DNA of 64,000 nucleotides, from contig JAPOHD010000030.1 of NCBI GenBank assembly GCA_026671195.1, positions 119,719 through 183,718 on the forward strand, written 5' to 3'. Origin of the DNA: Draconibacterium aestuarii. GTDB taxonomy: Bacteria > Bacteroidota > Bacteroidia > Bacteroidales > Prolixibacteraceae. The notes under the pieces were generated by a model. That model saw only the letters and a program-made list of their open reading frames with translations. It did no database searches and was not told where the DNA came from. Position 1 is the first letter of the stretch; each line of letters starts with the position of its first letter. Position numbers and translations under genes: made by a program. Positions 1 to 13,113 of the stretch are shown one piece after another.

Positions 1-1106
1 AATGAAGTCAGATTGATTAACTTTTGCGGATCGACACAAGCAGTTTCGAGCAAAAAACTTTCGTTCGAGCTTTTGCTGATTCTCCAAACTGCCCCTGATT
101 TTCCTTCAAAATGATGAATTTTTGCTTCGCCCGACAATTCAATTCCCGATACTTTTAATCTGGGTTTCCATTTGGCGTCGTCAAGGTCTTCTGCACCCGG
201 CTCTGTCCCTGTAGGATCAAAAACAAAGCGGAAATATTTTGCAGTAACAGGTTCAATTAAATGTGTAACAGATTCGCCCCGATCATCCCAGCCGTGACGG
301 TACTGATCCAGTCTTCCATGAGGTTTAAAAGTCTTTCCATCGTTGCTTGTCTCAATAATCAAACGATTGGCCTGGTAATTATTCCAACCTGATTGCAATG
401 TTATGGAGCTGCACGAAAAGGGTGCATCAAACCGGTATTGAATCCAGCATTCTTCCTTGCTGGTAAAATCTTTCGTATTTCCTTTTACGGTAAGATAAGA
501 AGCATCTTTTCCGGCAATACTTGAACTTACTTCAGGAATTGTGATGTAGGAACTCCTCCCAAATCCTTCAGGGGCAGGGTAAGCAAAAGTGGCAATGTCC
601 TTGTAATAATCTTCCACCTCTTCGGGTTGTGGTAAAGTGCTTTCAAATTGCTGATTTCCGGGCACCAGTGTGTCGGCCCAAACTACCTTTTGCATCGAAA
701 GTTCGGGAGTTATCCACGGGCCACCGGCAGCGGTGAAACCATCGCAGGCATGAATACCCAGTTTTAATCCCAAACGATTCGCTTCAGTAATGGCATATTT
801 CATCATATCCCACCATTCGGGAGTTAACTGAACCGATGTTGGTTCGTACAAAGAAGGATTAGCGGCACCTCTTATCGTAAACAAATATGCACCTCCAATT
901 CCGTTCTCTTTCATGGCTTCCAAATCGGTGGTAATTCCTTTTTCCGAAATACTGGCATCGGTTAAAAACCAGTACACCCAGGGTTTGGTATCATCTGCAT
1001 TTGGCTGGATCTTGCCATCCGTCATAATCGCATCAGGTTTAGTTCCACAGCTAAACAAAAGCAGGCCAAAAAGTAGAATCAGATATGTGTATTTATTTGT
1101 TTGCAT
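1..1106 (-). CDS. GH106-type alpha-L-rhamnosidase lipoprotein (partial, 3' end outside window)
   Basis: The start codon is at 1104-1106 and the frame stays open to the left edge (368 codons visible). The N-terminus is a lipoprotein signal with lipobox LFSC (Cys20), so the enzyme is predicted to be anchored in the envelope. The segment with WVYWFLTDASISEKGI (about residues 43-58), followed by EAMKENGIGGAYLF, matches the N-terminal barrel start of GH106 alpha-L-rhamnosidases. A later part (about 215-330) looks like an inserted carbohydrate-binding beta-sandwich (AKYFRFVFDPTGTEP). The catalytic region is not in the window. It lies 9 bp after the GH2 gene and is the last visible gene of the rhaM-rhaT operon, which supports a role in releasing L-rhamnose. 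The family call is from recognised motifs. Confidence 0.8.
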   Translation of the reverse strand, partial: MQTNKYTYLILLFGLLLFSCGTKPDAIMTDGKIQPNADDTKPWVYWFLTDASISEKGITTDLEAMKENGIGGAYLFTIRGAANPSLYEPTSVQLTPEWWDMMKYAITEANRLGLKLGIHACDGFTAAGGPWITPELSMQKVVWADTLVPGNQQFESTLPQPEEVEDYYKDIATFAYPAPEGFGRSSYITIPEVSSSIAGKDASYLTVKGNTKDFTSKEECWIQYRFDAPFSCSSITLQSGWNNYQANRLIIETSNDGKTFKPHGRLDQYRHGWDDRGESVTHLIEPVTAKYFRFVFDPTGTEPGAEDLDDAKWKPRLKVSGIELSGEAKIHHFEGKSGAVWRISKSSNESFLLETACVDPQKLINLTS

Positions 1107-1115
1107 TTTATTTTC

Positions 1116-5434
<4,319 letters not shown>

Positions 5435-5470
5435 AAAGTAGTTTAAAGTTTCAAGTTCAATACTGTGGTT

Positions 5471-5794
5471 TTACTCCAAATGAAAAATTTCCTCCATATC
5501 TGCCCAGAATTCAACATCTTTTGCTGAATCAACAGGTTGCATCAATGGTTTTACCACATCCCACCAGCGTTGCGTTTCTTCGTGAGCGGCCATTTTTTTC
5601 ATATCAGCATCGAAATCGCTGCCCGTATATTCGAAGTAAGCAAATAAAATAGTATCTCTAACAAAAATGGAATAGTTGGAAAGATTACATTCCTTGATTT
5701 TTGCAAGCACACCCGGCCAGACTGCCGCATGATGTTTAATGTATTCTTCTGCCCCATCGGGCTTAAGTTTTATGGTTTGTCCGAAACGTTTCAT
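5471..5794 (-). CDS. rhaM: L-rhamnose mutarotase RhaM
   Basis: Interconverts the alpha and beta anomers of L-rhamnose in the cytoplasm. At 107 residues it has the size of E. coli RhaM (104), and it keeps the signature residues Tyr18 and His22 in EYIKHHAAVWPGV plus the RWWDVVKPLM block. It is first in the rhaM-rhaT-GH2-GH106 operon. The palindrome GAAACGTTTC (5783-5792) covers codons 1-4, which may be chance or an operator. The upstream region (5795-6237) is shared with the divergent sigma factor of PUL 1. Confidence 0.95.
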   Translation of the reverse strand: MKRFGQTIKLKPDGAEEYIKHHAAVWPGVLAKIKECNLSNYSIFVRDTILFAYFEYTGSDFDADMKKMAAHEETQRWWDVVKPLMQPVDSAKDVEFWADMEEIFHLE

Positions 5795-6237
5795 TTGTTA
5801 TAAGTTAGTTCTTCGTTTAAACTAGTACAACCCAATAAGGCAATACACGTAATTTAATTCAAATAAAAATTCGTTTTACAGCTTCGAATAAAATATAAAC
5901 GATTACACTACTCATCCTGTAGAAACCTGTATGGTAACATATTATTTTGAATTTTATCAACAAAAATCAACAATTAGAGCAATCAAACTAACTAAAAACA
6001 AGAGATCTCACAATTGTGATTATTGAAAACAAAACACCTTTAAGCTGCTAAAATAATGAAAACGTTTACACTGATTGCAATCCAAATTATGATTTATTAT
6101 TTAATTCAAACAAAAAAAACATTGTTTAAACCTTGTTTTTGCATAATAACTGTTTCAAACAAGACGATTTTCCAAATGTTTCTTATATTCGTTTTAACTA
6201 ACATTTCCTTACTAAAAAAATTATAAACTATTCCGCG
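5795..6237. promoter_or_regulatory. Divergent intergenic region between rhaM operon and PUL 1 sigma gene
   Basis: 443 bp, strongly AT-rich, with no convincing gene. It holds one exact AACGTTTACA site at 6061-6070 and a one-mismatch copy (AACGATTACA) at 5898-5907. These match sites found at two other promoters in the window. No exact TAnnTTTG box was found facing either gene. It probably drives both the rhamnose operon and PUL 1. Confidence 0.5.
6061..6070 (+). promoter_or_regulatory. Putative operator AACGTTTACA, site 1
   Basis: Exact copy of a 10-bp motif also present at 35722 and 42897, with relatives at 35786 and 42959. The core AAACGTTT is a CG-centred palindrome of the LacI-family type. 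It lies between divergent promoters. The regulator is unknown. Confidence 0.4.
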
Positions 6238-6825
6238 ATGCAGGTTATTGGAGGAATTCCTGAAAATGTATTGATAGACCGCATAAAGCAGGGCGACCAA
6301 ACTGCGTTCGAGCTTCTATTCAAATTCTATTACCCCGGGCTTGTGGTTTTTGCTTCGCATTTTGGAATCGATCAGGCAGATTCTGAGGAAATTGTTCAGG
6401 ATTTTTTTGTACGTATCTGGCAGCACCGCCATAAAATTAATCAGTCGGATTCGTTAAAAGCCTATTTTTTCACATCCATAAAAAACAAGTCGCTAAATGT
6501 TCTCAAGCAAAAAAAGCGAAATGATAATTTTATAAAGAAGTTAATACAGGTTTCAGAAGAAAGTCATTCGTACAATTACGATATTTTTATTGAATCGGAC
6601 TTACAAAATAAAATCAGAACCAGTTTTAATCTAATTCCTCCCCGATCAAAGGAAGTATTTTTTCTAAGTCGTGTTACGGGAATATCGAATGATGAAATCG
6701 CAAAAAGATTGGATATTTCAAAACGAACAGTTGAAACTCATATTTCCAATGCCCTTAAAATTTTAAAGACAGAACTCAAAGAATTTCTTACGCTTTTAAT
6801 TCTGATCGATATTCTGTTAAAATAA
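6238..6825 (+). CDS. ECF RNA polymerase sigma factor (PUL 1)
   Basis: Recruits core RNA polymerase to PUL promoters when released by its FecR partner. The 195 residues have the two-domain ECF layout: region 2 at about 20-90 (FELLFKFYYPGL to VRIWQHR) and region 4 at about 130-180, with the helix-turn-helix IAKRLDISKRTVETHISNAL. The tail is hydrophobic (LTLLILIDILLK), as is common in Bacteroidota FecI-type factors. It is followed 164 bp later by fecR, then susC and susD on the same strand, so it most likely controls that SusCD pair. Confidence 0.93.
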   Translation: MQVIGGIPENVLIDRIKQGDQTAFELLFKFYYPGLVVFASHFGIDQADSEEIVQDFFVRIWQHRHKINQSDSLKAYFFTSIKNKSLNVLKQKKRNDNFIKKLIQVSEESHSYNYDIFIESDLQNKIRTSFNLIPPRSKEVFFLSRVTGISNDEIAKRLDISKRTVETHISNALKILKTELKEFLTLLILIDILLK

Positions 6826-6989
6826 GCGTAAAATTTATTTAGTAGCACTACGTGTTTGCACAACCGGTGTTGTAATATATATGTATTGAGTGTAGTAATT
6901 TGCCTTTTCAGAAAAATTACAAACGGCAATAAAAACCACTAACGTACTTATTTGGTGAGCAGTACAAAATATTTGAAGAGAATAAAAAC

Positions 6990-7967
6990 ATGAATTATAA
7001 AAACGCCAAATCGAGAAAATTAAATATTCAGAATGAAGATAAGCTTCACTCAATGATAATTACTGACCCGGAAGAACAGAAACTGGAAGCAGCATTACTG
7101 ATTCAAAAAATTGATTCGGTTGATAGCGAAAAGGGATTTAAAAATGTGAGCCGCCGTATTCAGAAAAAAGCGCGGATTATACATCGAATTAATATTATCT
7201 CAAGAGTTGCTGCAATTTTGCTCATTCCGGCGCTATTTTTATCTGTTTGGTATAACGTAATAAACACGCAAAGCACTCAAATCGAAACAACTTACCATAC
7301 CTTTAACTGCCCGGTTGGAATTAAAACTCAGTTGTCGCTTCCAGACGGATCTTTGGTATGGTTAAATTCGGGAACCACCGTAAAGTACCAGCTCCCCTTT
7401 ACAAACAAAACGCGTAACATTGAGATGGATGGTGAAGCGTTTTTTGAGATTAAAAAAGATCGTATTCCTTTTATTGTAACTACCGGCAATGCGAAAGTTA
7501 AAGTGTACGGTACTGAATTTAATGTAAAAGCATTTGGCAGGGATAATCAGATTGAAGTAGCGCTAAAAGAAGGAAGTATAGGGTTTTCCACCGGAAGTGA
7601 TGTAACCGAAAAAAGGCTAGCACCAAATGATTTTCTCACTTTTAACAAAACAAACAATGTCGTTGAAACTATAAACCAAAATATTAATAAATACATTGCC
7701 TGGCGCAATAACCAATTGGTATTTGATGAAACTCCACTTTCGGAAATGGCATTGATGCTGGAACGCTGGTACGGTATTCAGGTTGAAATTAAAGACAATG
7801 ACCTTTTGAGATATAAGTTTACAACCACATTCGAAAACGAGCCTCTTTTACAGGTTATCGAGCTGTTGGAACTAAGTTCGCCCATAAAAATAAAATACAT
7901 TCCAACTAAAATGGACGACCAATCGAACGTAATTAGTAAAGCAAAAATAGTAATCAATAAAAAATAA
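6990..7967 (+). CDS. FecR-type anti-sigma factor (PUL 1)
   Basis: Inner-membrane regulator that holds the ECF sigma until the SusC transporter reports its ligand. The 325 residues contain an N-terminal cytoplasmic part, one membrane segment near residues 70-88 (VAAILLIPALFLSVWYNV), a FecR domain with the typical SLPDGSLVWLNSGT and GEAFFEI motifs, and a C-terminal DUF4974-like domain (LMLERWYGIQVEI). It sits between the sigma gene and susC, as in characterised PULs. Confidence 0.93.
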   Translation: MNYKNAKSRKLNIQNEDKLHSMIITDPEEQKLEAALLIQKIDSVDSEKGFKNVSRRIQKKARIIHRINIISRVAAILLIPALFLSVWYNVINTQSTQIETTYHTFNCPVGIKTQLSLPDGSLVWLNSGTTVKYQLPFTNKTRNIEMDGEAFFEIKKDRIPFIVTTGNAKVKVYGTEFNVKAFGRDNQIEVALKEGSIGFSTGSDVTEKRLAPNDFLTFNKTNNVVETINQNINKYIAWRNNQLVFDETPLSEMALMLERWYGIQVEIKDNDLLRYKFTTTFENEPLLQVIELLELSSPIKIKYIPTKMDDQSNVISKAKIVINKK

Positions 7968-7984
7968 ACTGAATCGAATATGAA

Positions 7985-8016
7985 CAAAAAAAGGGAAGGT
8001 GCAGCAACACCCTCCC
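7985..8016 (-). terminator. Intrinsic terminator pointing antisense to PUL 1
   Basis: A GGGAAGGTG / CACCCTCCC stem with loop CAGCAA is followed on the minus strand by seven T. On the plus strand the hairpin is preceded by A7 and not followed by T, so it would not terminate the fecR-susC mRNA. Confidence 0.65.
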
Positions 8017-8049
8017 CAATAACAACTAAATAATTTTAGTCATTTACAA
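7986..8049 (-). ncRNA. Predicted cis-antisense RNA over the PUL 1 susC leader (DonS-like)
   Basis: Seen: on the minus strand a TAAATTTG box (8063-8056), matching TAnnTTTG, overlaps the susC start codon. About 33 bases after the expected start point, a hairpin (arms 8008-8016 and 7993-8001, one A-C mismatch, 6-base loop) runs straight into seven T. Together they delimit an RNA of about 64 nt. Known: DonS-type antisense RNAs in Bacteroides lie in this fecR-susC position and repress the PUL. The same arrangement recurs in PUL 2. No expression data; no good -33 box was seen. Confidence 0.5.
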
Positions 8050-8062
8050 AACGATCAAATTT

Positions 8063-11000
8063 ATGAAAAAAAACTTTGAAATTTTGTGTCTCTACAGGCG
8101 ACACAGAAAAAAACTTATGATTATGCGTAATGCACTTTTAATTGTGTTGATTAGCAGTTTTCAGATTTTTGCGAACAACAGCTATTCACAAACAAAAAAA
8201 CTAAATCTGAACCTCCGCGATGTAACGATCAAAGAAGTTCTGACTGAAATTGAAAACCAAAGTGAATTCTATTTTTTGTACAACAGCGAATTAATTGATG
8301 TCTCAAAAAATGTAAACATTTCGGTTGAAGACAGAAAAATTGAAGAAGTACTTGCCAGCTTGTTTCCTGGAGATGATGTAAATGTATTGGTGAAAGACAG
8401 ACACATTATTCTAACTCCTGGTTATGAAACATCCGATCAGCAAAAATCGATTAGCGGAAAAGTGACCAGCCTTGATGGTTTTCCGTTGCCGGGAGTTACC
8501 ATTTTGATAAAAGGGACTACAACAGGTACGGTTACTCAGGCTGACGGAACTTTTAGTATTGAAAATATTGAAAGTGGAAGTACGCTGGTATTTTCATTTA
8601 TCGGTATGAAAAGTCAGGAAGTGATAGTAGGAAACCAAAGCACCATAAATATAAGTATGGAAGAAGAAGCAATTGGTTTGGAAGAAGTAGTTGCTATTGG
8701 ATACGGTACAGTAAAAAAGAGGGAACTTACCGGATCGGTTGCTTCTGTTAAAGCTGATGATTTTAATGAAGTAGCTTCCTCGGATGCAATGCAGTTGATT
8801 CAAGGTAAAGTAGCAGGTTTAAGTATTACCCGCACCAATGGTGGTGATCCGACAAAAGGCTTTGAGATTCGTTTACGCGGATCATCCAGTATCAGTGCCA
8901 GCCAGGAACCCCTTGTTGTGGTAGATGGTATTCCGGGCGGAAATCTAAATTCAATTGCGCCTGAAGATATCGAATCGATGGATATTTTGAAGGACGGTTC
9001 GGCAGCTGCAATTTATGGTACACGCGGAACAAATGGTGTTATTCTGGTAACCACAAAAAGAGGAAAACAAGGAAATATGCAGGTTGAATTTTCATCGAAA
9101 TTTACCACCCAAAGTATATTGAAAACGATTGCGGTTTTAAACGCCGATGAATACCGAGCGATGAAAACCAAATTATCTTCTACTCATCCTGAAGTTTCAG
9201 CGGGAATGGTAGATTATGGATACGACACCGATTGGTTTGACGAAATTACACGTACTCCGTTCAGTCAGGTTCAGCACCTGTCGCTTAGCGGTGGTATGAA
9301 TAAAACCACATACCGCCTGTCGATGTATTACACCGATCAGGAAGGTGTTATGCTCAACTCAAGTATGGAAGAATACCGGGCAAACTTAAACCTTCGTCAA
9401 ATGGCTTTGAATGATAAACTTCAGTTTAGTGTTCAGCTAGGATTATCCGATCGTTCAGAAAATCCGGTTAACTACGATGCTTTCCGTCAGGCCATTAAAC
9501 GAAATCCTACCGAACCGGTTTATAATGAAGACGGTAGTTTATTCGAGATTGACGGCTGGCAATACGAAAATCCCGTTGGTCTGCTTCAGGAAAGATTCCG
9601 CGATGATAGTTCATCTCATCTGTTTGCTAATTTAGGAACTGATTTATTTATTACCGACTGGTTAAAAGCCGGTGTTGTTGCAGGTATTCAAAAGTACCGC
9701 TCGTTAAACGGGTATTACGAACCCAGTTATGCACACACCCAGGAAGTAGCCGGTACATCAGGTAGTGCAAGCCGTGTGGCCACTGCCACCGACACCAAAA
9801 CACTTGAAACAACCATCGATTTTAACAAATCAATCAATAAACATACTATAAGTGCTACAGCAGGTTACTCATTCCAGGAATTTGTAAACGAAGGTTTTGA
9901 AGCAGAAAACACCAATTTTATTTCGGATGACTTATTGTACAACAATTTGGGTTCGGGAACTAAATTGCGTAGTGGCGATGCCGACATGAGTTCGTACAAA
10001 ACTCAAAACCGATTGGTTGGTTTCTTTGCACGTGCATCGTACAATTACGAAGGAAAATATTTTGTTTCGGCAAGTGTACGTCGCGAAGGTTCTTCGAAAT
10101 TTGGAGCCAACAACAAATGGGGTACTTTCCCTGCAGTTTCTGCCGGTTGGGATTTAACAAAAGAAAGTTTCCTAAGCGATTCTAACTTCGACCTGTTAAA
10201 AATTCGCGCGGGTTATGGTGTTACCGGTAACCAGGGAATCGATCCTTATCTTTCGTTATCCAGAATGGCTGAATCGGGTTATTTCTTCTACAACGGCAGT
10301 TTTATACCGGGTTACGGACCAGACAGTAATCCAAATCCAAACTTAAAATGGGAAACCAAACACGAATATAACTTTGGTTTAGACTGGTCGTTAAACCAGG
10401 GACGCATAGGTGGTACAGTTGATTATTACGTTAGAGATACCAAAGATTTGCTTCACCTGTATGATGTGCCGGTGCCTCCAAATCTTTACGAAGAAACAAT
10501 GGCAAATGTAGGTTCAATGCGCAATTCGGGTATCGAATTCACAATCAGTGCCATTCCGGTACAAACTTCTGATTTCCAATGGAACATTGATTTTAACGCC
10601 GATTTCAGAAAGAATAAACTGTTGTCGCTTTCAAACGACTATTATTCGCTGGAATATCGTAACGTAGGAGAGATCGGATCGCCAGGTGTTTCTGCTTGGA
10701 CACACCGTTATTACGAAGGTGGATCAATCGGCAATATTCACGGTTTTGTGTACGAAGAATTAACTGAAGACGGAAAATGGATTTTTAAAGATACCGATGG
10801 TGTTGAAGGAATTACTGTAGAAGACCGTACGGATATTGGAAATGGTATTCCTGATTTTTATGCCGGTTTAACCAACTCGTTCCGTTACAAAAACTGGGAT
10901 ATGTCTATCATGTTCCGCGGAATGTTTGGTCACCAGATCATTAACCACAAACGAATTTTCTACGAAAACCCAATTATGTTACCCTTAAACATTATGAAAT

Positions 11001-11293
11001 CGGCAATGGATTCACAGATTTGGGATACACAAAATTTCTCGGACTACTATGTTGAAAATGGCGATTTTGTAAAATTGGATAACCTTACCATTGGATACAA
11101 TATTCCATTGAAAAGTACAAAATGGTTAAAATCAGGCAGAGTATTCTTTACCGGTACAAATTTACTTTGTATAAGCGGTTACGAAGGAATTGATCCGGAA
11201 GGTTCAATTGGCGGACTGACTCCGGGAGTTGATTCCAGAGGAGACTACCCAAGTACGCGAACTTTTACTTTTGGTTTTAACATTAAATTTTAA
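8063..11293 (+). CDS. SusC/RagA-type TonB-dependent outer-membrane transporter with STN domain (PUL 1)
   Basis: Outer-membrane barrel that imports oligosaccharides with its SusD lid. Of 1076 residues, 1-43 hold a long basic leader and signal peptide ending ANNSYSQ. Residues about 50-115 are the secretin/TonB N-terminal (STN) domain that contacts FecR. About 131-215 are a carboxypeptidase-regulatory-like domain (SGKVTSLDGFPLPGVT). The plug follows, with the RagA signature AAIYGTRGTNGVILVTTKRG, and then a barrel ending TFGFNIKF. An ATG at 8117 could be an alternative start. The next gene, susD, starts 12 bp later. The substrate cannot be read from sequence; the neighbours suggest rhamnose- or galactose-containing glycans. 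Confidence 0.95.
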   Translation: MKKNFEILCLYRRHRKKLMIMRNALLIVLISSFQIFANNSYSQTKKLNLNLRDVTIKEVLTEIENQSEFYFLYNSELIDVSKNVNISVEDRKIEEVLASLFPGDDVNVLVKDRHIILTPGYETSDQQKSISGKVTSLDGFPLPGVTILIKGTTTGTVTQADGTFSIENIESGSTLVFSFIGMKSQEVIVGNQSTINISMEEEAIGLEEVVAIGYGTVKKRELTGSVASVKADDFNEVASSDAMQLIQGKVAGLSITRTNGGDPTKGFEIRLRGSSSISASQEPLVVVDGIPGGNLNSIAPEDIESMDILKDGSAAAIYGTRGTNGVILVTTKRGKQGNMQVEFSSKFTTQSILKTIAVLNADEYRAMKTKLSSTHPEVSAGMVDYGYDTDWFDEITRTPFSQVQHLSLSGGMNKTTYRLSMYYTDQEGVMLNSSMEEYRANLNLRQMALNDKLQFSVQLGLSDRSENPVNYDAFRQAIKRNPTEPVYNEDGSLFEIDGWQYENPVGLLQERFRDDSSSHLFANLGTDLFITDWLKAGVVAGIQKYRSLNGYYEPSYAHTQEVAGTSGSASRVATATDTKTLETTIDFNKSINKHTISATAGYSFQEFVNEGFEAENTNFISDDLLYNNLGSGTKLRSGDADMSSYKTQNRLVGFFARASYNYEGKYFVSASVRREGSSKFGANNKWGTFPAVSAGWDLTKESFLSDSNFDLLKIRAGYGVTGNQGIDPYLSLSRMAESGYFFYNGSFIPGYGPDSNPNPNLKWETKHEYNFGLDWSLNQGRIGGTVDYYVRDTKDLLHLYDVPVPPNLYEETMANVGSMRNSGIEFTISAIPVQTSDFQWNIDFNADFRKNKLLSLSNDYYSLEYRNVGEIGSPGVSAWTHRYYEGGSIGNIHGFVYEELTEDGKWIFKDTDGVEGITVEDRTDIGNGIPDFYAGLTNSFRYKNWDMSIMFRGMFGHQIINHKRIFYENPIMLPLNIMKSAMDSQIWDTQNFSDYYVENGDFVKLDNLTIGYNIPLKSTKWLKSGRVFFTGTNLLCISGYEGIDPEGSIGGLTPGVDSRGDYPSTRTFTFGFNIKF

Positions 11294-11305
11294 AAAACAC
11301 GGATC

Positions 11306-12838
11306 ATGAAAAAATTATTAATATTATTTACGCTATTCGGTTTGTGGTCGTGTACTAATCTTGACGAGGAAGTTTACGATACCATTGTTAACGAAAATTT
11401 TTACCAAACAGAAAAACAGGTTCTGGCTGCTGCCGGCCCTGCATACAACGAACTCAGAGGATACGTTCAGGTGGGAGCACTTTGGGGAATTAATAGTTTA
11501 TCAACTGATGAGGCTGTTTTGCCTACACGCGGAATCCACTGGGACAACGGAGGAATTTACCGTCGCCTGGCTTTACACACATGGACTTCGGAAGAAGGTT
11601 ACTTTAACGATTCATGGAAATTTGTTTACAATACCGCTTCCAACTGCAACCGCATGCTATACCAATTCGATTTAATTGAAAATAAAAGCGATGCACTAAT
11701 CAGCATTATGAATGAGATGAAAGCCGTTCGAGCTTTTGCATATTTTGTTGGATTAGACGATTTTGGAAATATTCCAATTGTAGAAAGTTTTGATGTTCCT
11801 GAAGGTTTTGCTCCTGCAAACAGCACCCGTCAGGAAGTATTCGAGTTTGTAAAAAGTGATTTGGAAAGCAGCTTGAATGTATTGAGTAAAAGTACCGACA
11901 TGACTACCTACGGTAGGATGCATTACTACGCTGCCCAGGCACTATTGGCAAAACTTTATTTGAATGCAGAAGTGTACACAGGCCAGGCAATGAACGACCA
12001 GTGTATTGCTGCCTGTAACGAAATAATCAATTCGGGAGAATATGCGCTGGCATCGGATTACTTCTCTAATTTTGCCATTAAAAACGAAGGATCATCAGAG
12101 AATATATTTGTAATTCCGTTTGACGATACTTATACAAAATCATGGGGTTATATGAATCAATTTCAGTACTGGACACTTCATTTTACAGCCAATAAAACCT
12201 ATGGAATGGAAGCAGGGGGCTGGAATGGATTTTGTGCCATGCCTTCATTTTACAGATCGTATGACGATACTGATTTAAGAAGAAATGCTTGGGTGGTAGG
12301 TCCACAATTTTCAAAAACCGGAGAAGTAGTTTATTGCAACCAGGAATTGGCAGGAAAACCTCTGTCTTACACAATTGATCTTACTTCACTGGAAGGATCG
12401 TTTGAAGATGAAGGTGCCCGTTTGGCCAAATACGATTACACCGGTGCAAAAAACTGGACAGTTTCGTGTGACTTTGCCGTAATCAGATATGCCGATATTT
12501 TGCTGATGAAAGCTGAAGCGCTGATGCGGAAAAATGGTGGTATTGCTACTGCCGATGCAGTAGATTTGGTTAACCAGGTAAGAAGTCGTGCCTTTGAAGA
12601 TACCACCGATAAACTTTACACCACATCAACACTAACAATGGAAGCATTGTTGGCAGAACGTGGTTGGGAATTTGCAGGTGAAGGCTGGAGACGCAACGAT
12701 CAAATTCGGTTTGGCGATTTTACCAAAGGAAGATGGACATTCCAGGAAAGTGATTCACCGGAATTCAGGAATTTATATCCAATTCCACAATCACAAATAA
12801 ATGCCAATCCAAACCTTGTTCAAAATACAGGTTATTAG
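11306..12838 (+). CDS. SusD/RagB family glycan-binding lipoprotein (PUL 1)
   Basis: Surface lipoprotein that caps the SusC barrel and captures glycan. The 510 residues start with signal MKKLLILFTLFGLWSC (lipobox Cys16). They show the RagB/SusD pattern: a helical N-terminal part with RAFAYFVGLDDFGNIPI and a C-terminal part with ERGWEFAGEGWRRNDQIRFG and NLYPIPQSQINANPNLVQN. It directly follows susC and is the last gene of PUL 1; two hairpins and a terminator follow. Confidence 0.95.
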   Translation: MKKLLILFTLFGLWSCTNLDEEVYDTIVNENFYQTEKQVLAAAGPAYNELRGYVQVGALWGINSLSTDEAVLPTRGIHWDNGGIYRRLALHTWTSEEGYFNDSWKFVYNTASNCNRMLYQFDLIENKSDALISIMNEMKAVRAFAYFVGLDDFGNIPIVESFDVPEGFAPANSTRQEVFEFVKSDLESSLNVLSKSTDMTTYGRMHYYAAQALLAKLYLNAEVYTGQAMNDQCIAACNEIINSGEYALASDYFSNFAIKNEGSSENIFVIPFDDTYTKSWGYMNQFQYWTLHFTANKTYGMEAGGWNGFCAMPSFYRSYDDTDLRRNAWVVGPQFSKTGEVVYCNQELAGKPLSYTIDLTSLEGSFEDEGARLAKYDYTGAKNWTVSCDFAVIRYADILLMKAEALMRKNGGIATADAVDLVNQVRSRAFEDTTDKLYTTSTLTMEALLAERGWEFAGEGWRRNDQIRFGDFTKGRWTFQESDSPEFRNLYPIPQSQINANPNLVQNTGY

Positions 12839-12843
12839 TAAAA

Positions 12844-12875
12844 ATATGTCTGTTAGTAATACTGACAGACGTATT
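12844..12875 (+). repeat. Inverted repeat just after PUL 1 susD
   Basis: An imperfect stem (ATATGTCTGTTAG against CTGACAGACGTAT) begins six bases after the susD stop. It has no T-run. It may protect the mRNA 3' end or stop transcription together with the next hairpin. Confidence 0.4.
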
Positions 12876-12906
12876 TTCCAAATTCATAAGTAATAGTTTT
12901 GGTTAA

Positions 12907-12938
12907 AGGAGGTTCAGAAATGAACTTCCTTTTTTTGT
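12907..12938 (+). terminator. Intrinsic terminator of PUL 1
   Basis: A stem AGGAGGTTCA / TGAACTTCCT with a GAAA tetraloop is followed by TTTTTTT on the plus strand. Confidence 0.8.
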
Positions 12939-13046
12939 TTCTTAACTTTTGGAATGCTGGATTACTAGGACTTAATATTTGAACGATTAAAACACATCAG
13001 CACAGAACATGGCTTTAAAACTTATTTAACTAAGCTGAAAACGCAC

Positions 13047-13085
13047 AAAAAAAGGACTCTTCCGGCAAAGAAAGAGTCCTTTTTC
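13047..13085. terminator. Bidirectional terminator between converging PUL 1 and PUL 2
   Basis: An 11-bp perfect stem (AAAGGACTCTT / AAGAGTCCTTT) is flanked by A-runs on the left and T-runs on the right, so it can stop both the rightward susD transcript and the leftward PUL 2 transcript. Confidence 0.8.
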
Positions 13086-13113
13086 ATATTGCAAGAATGT
13101 CAGTGATTTCAGA

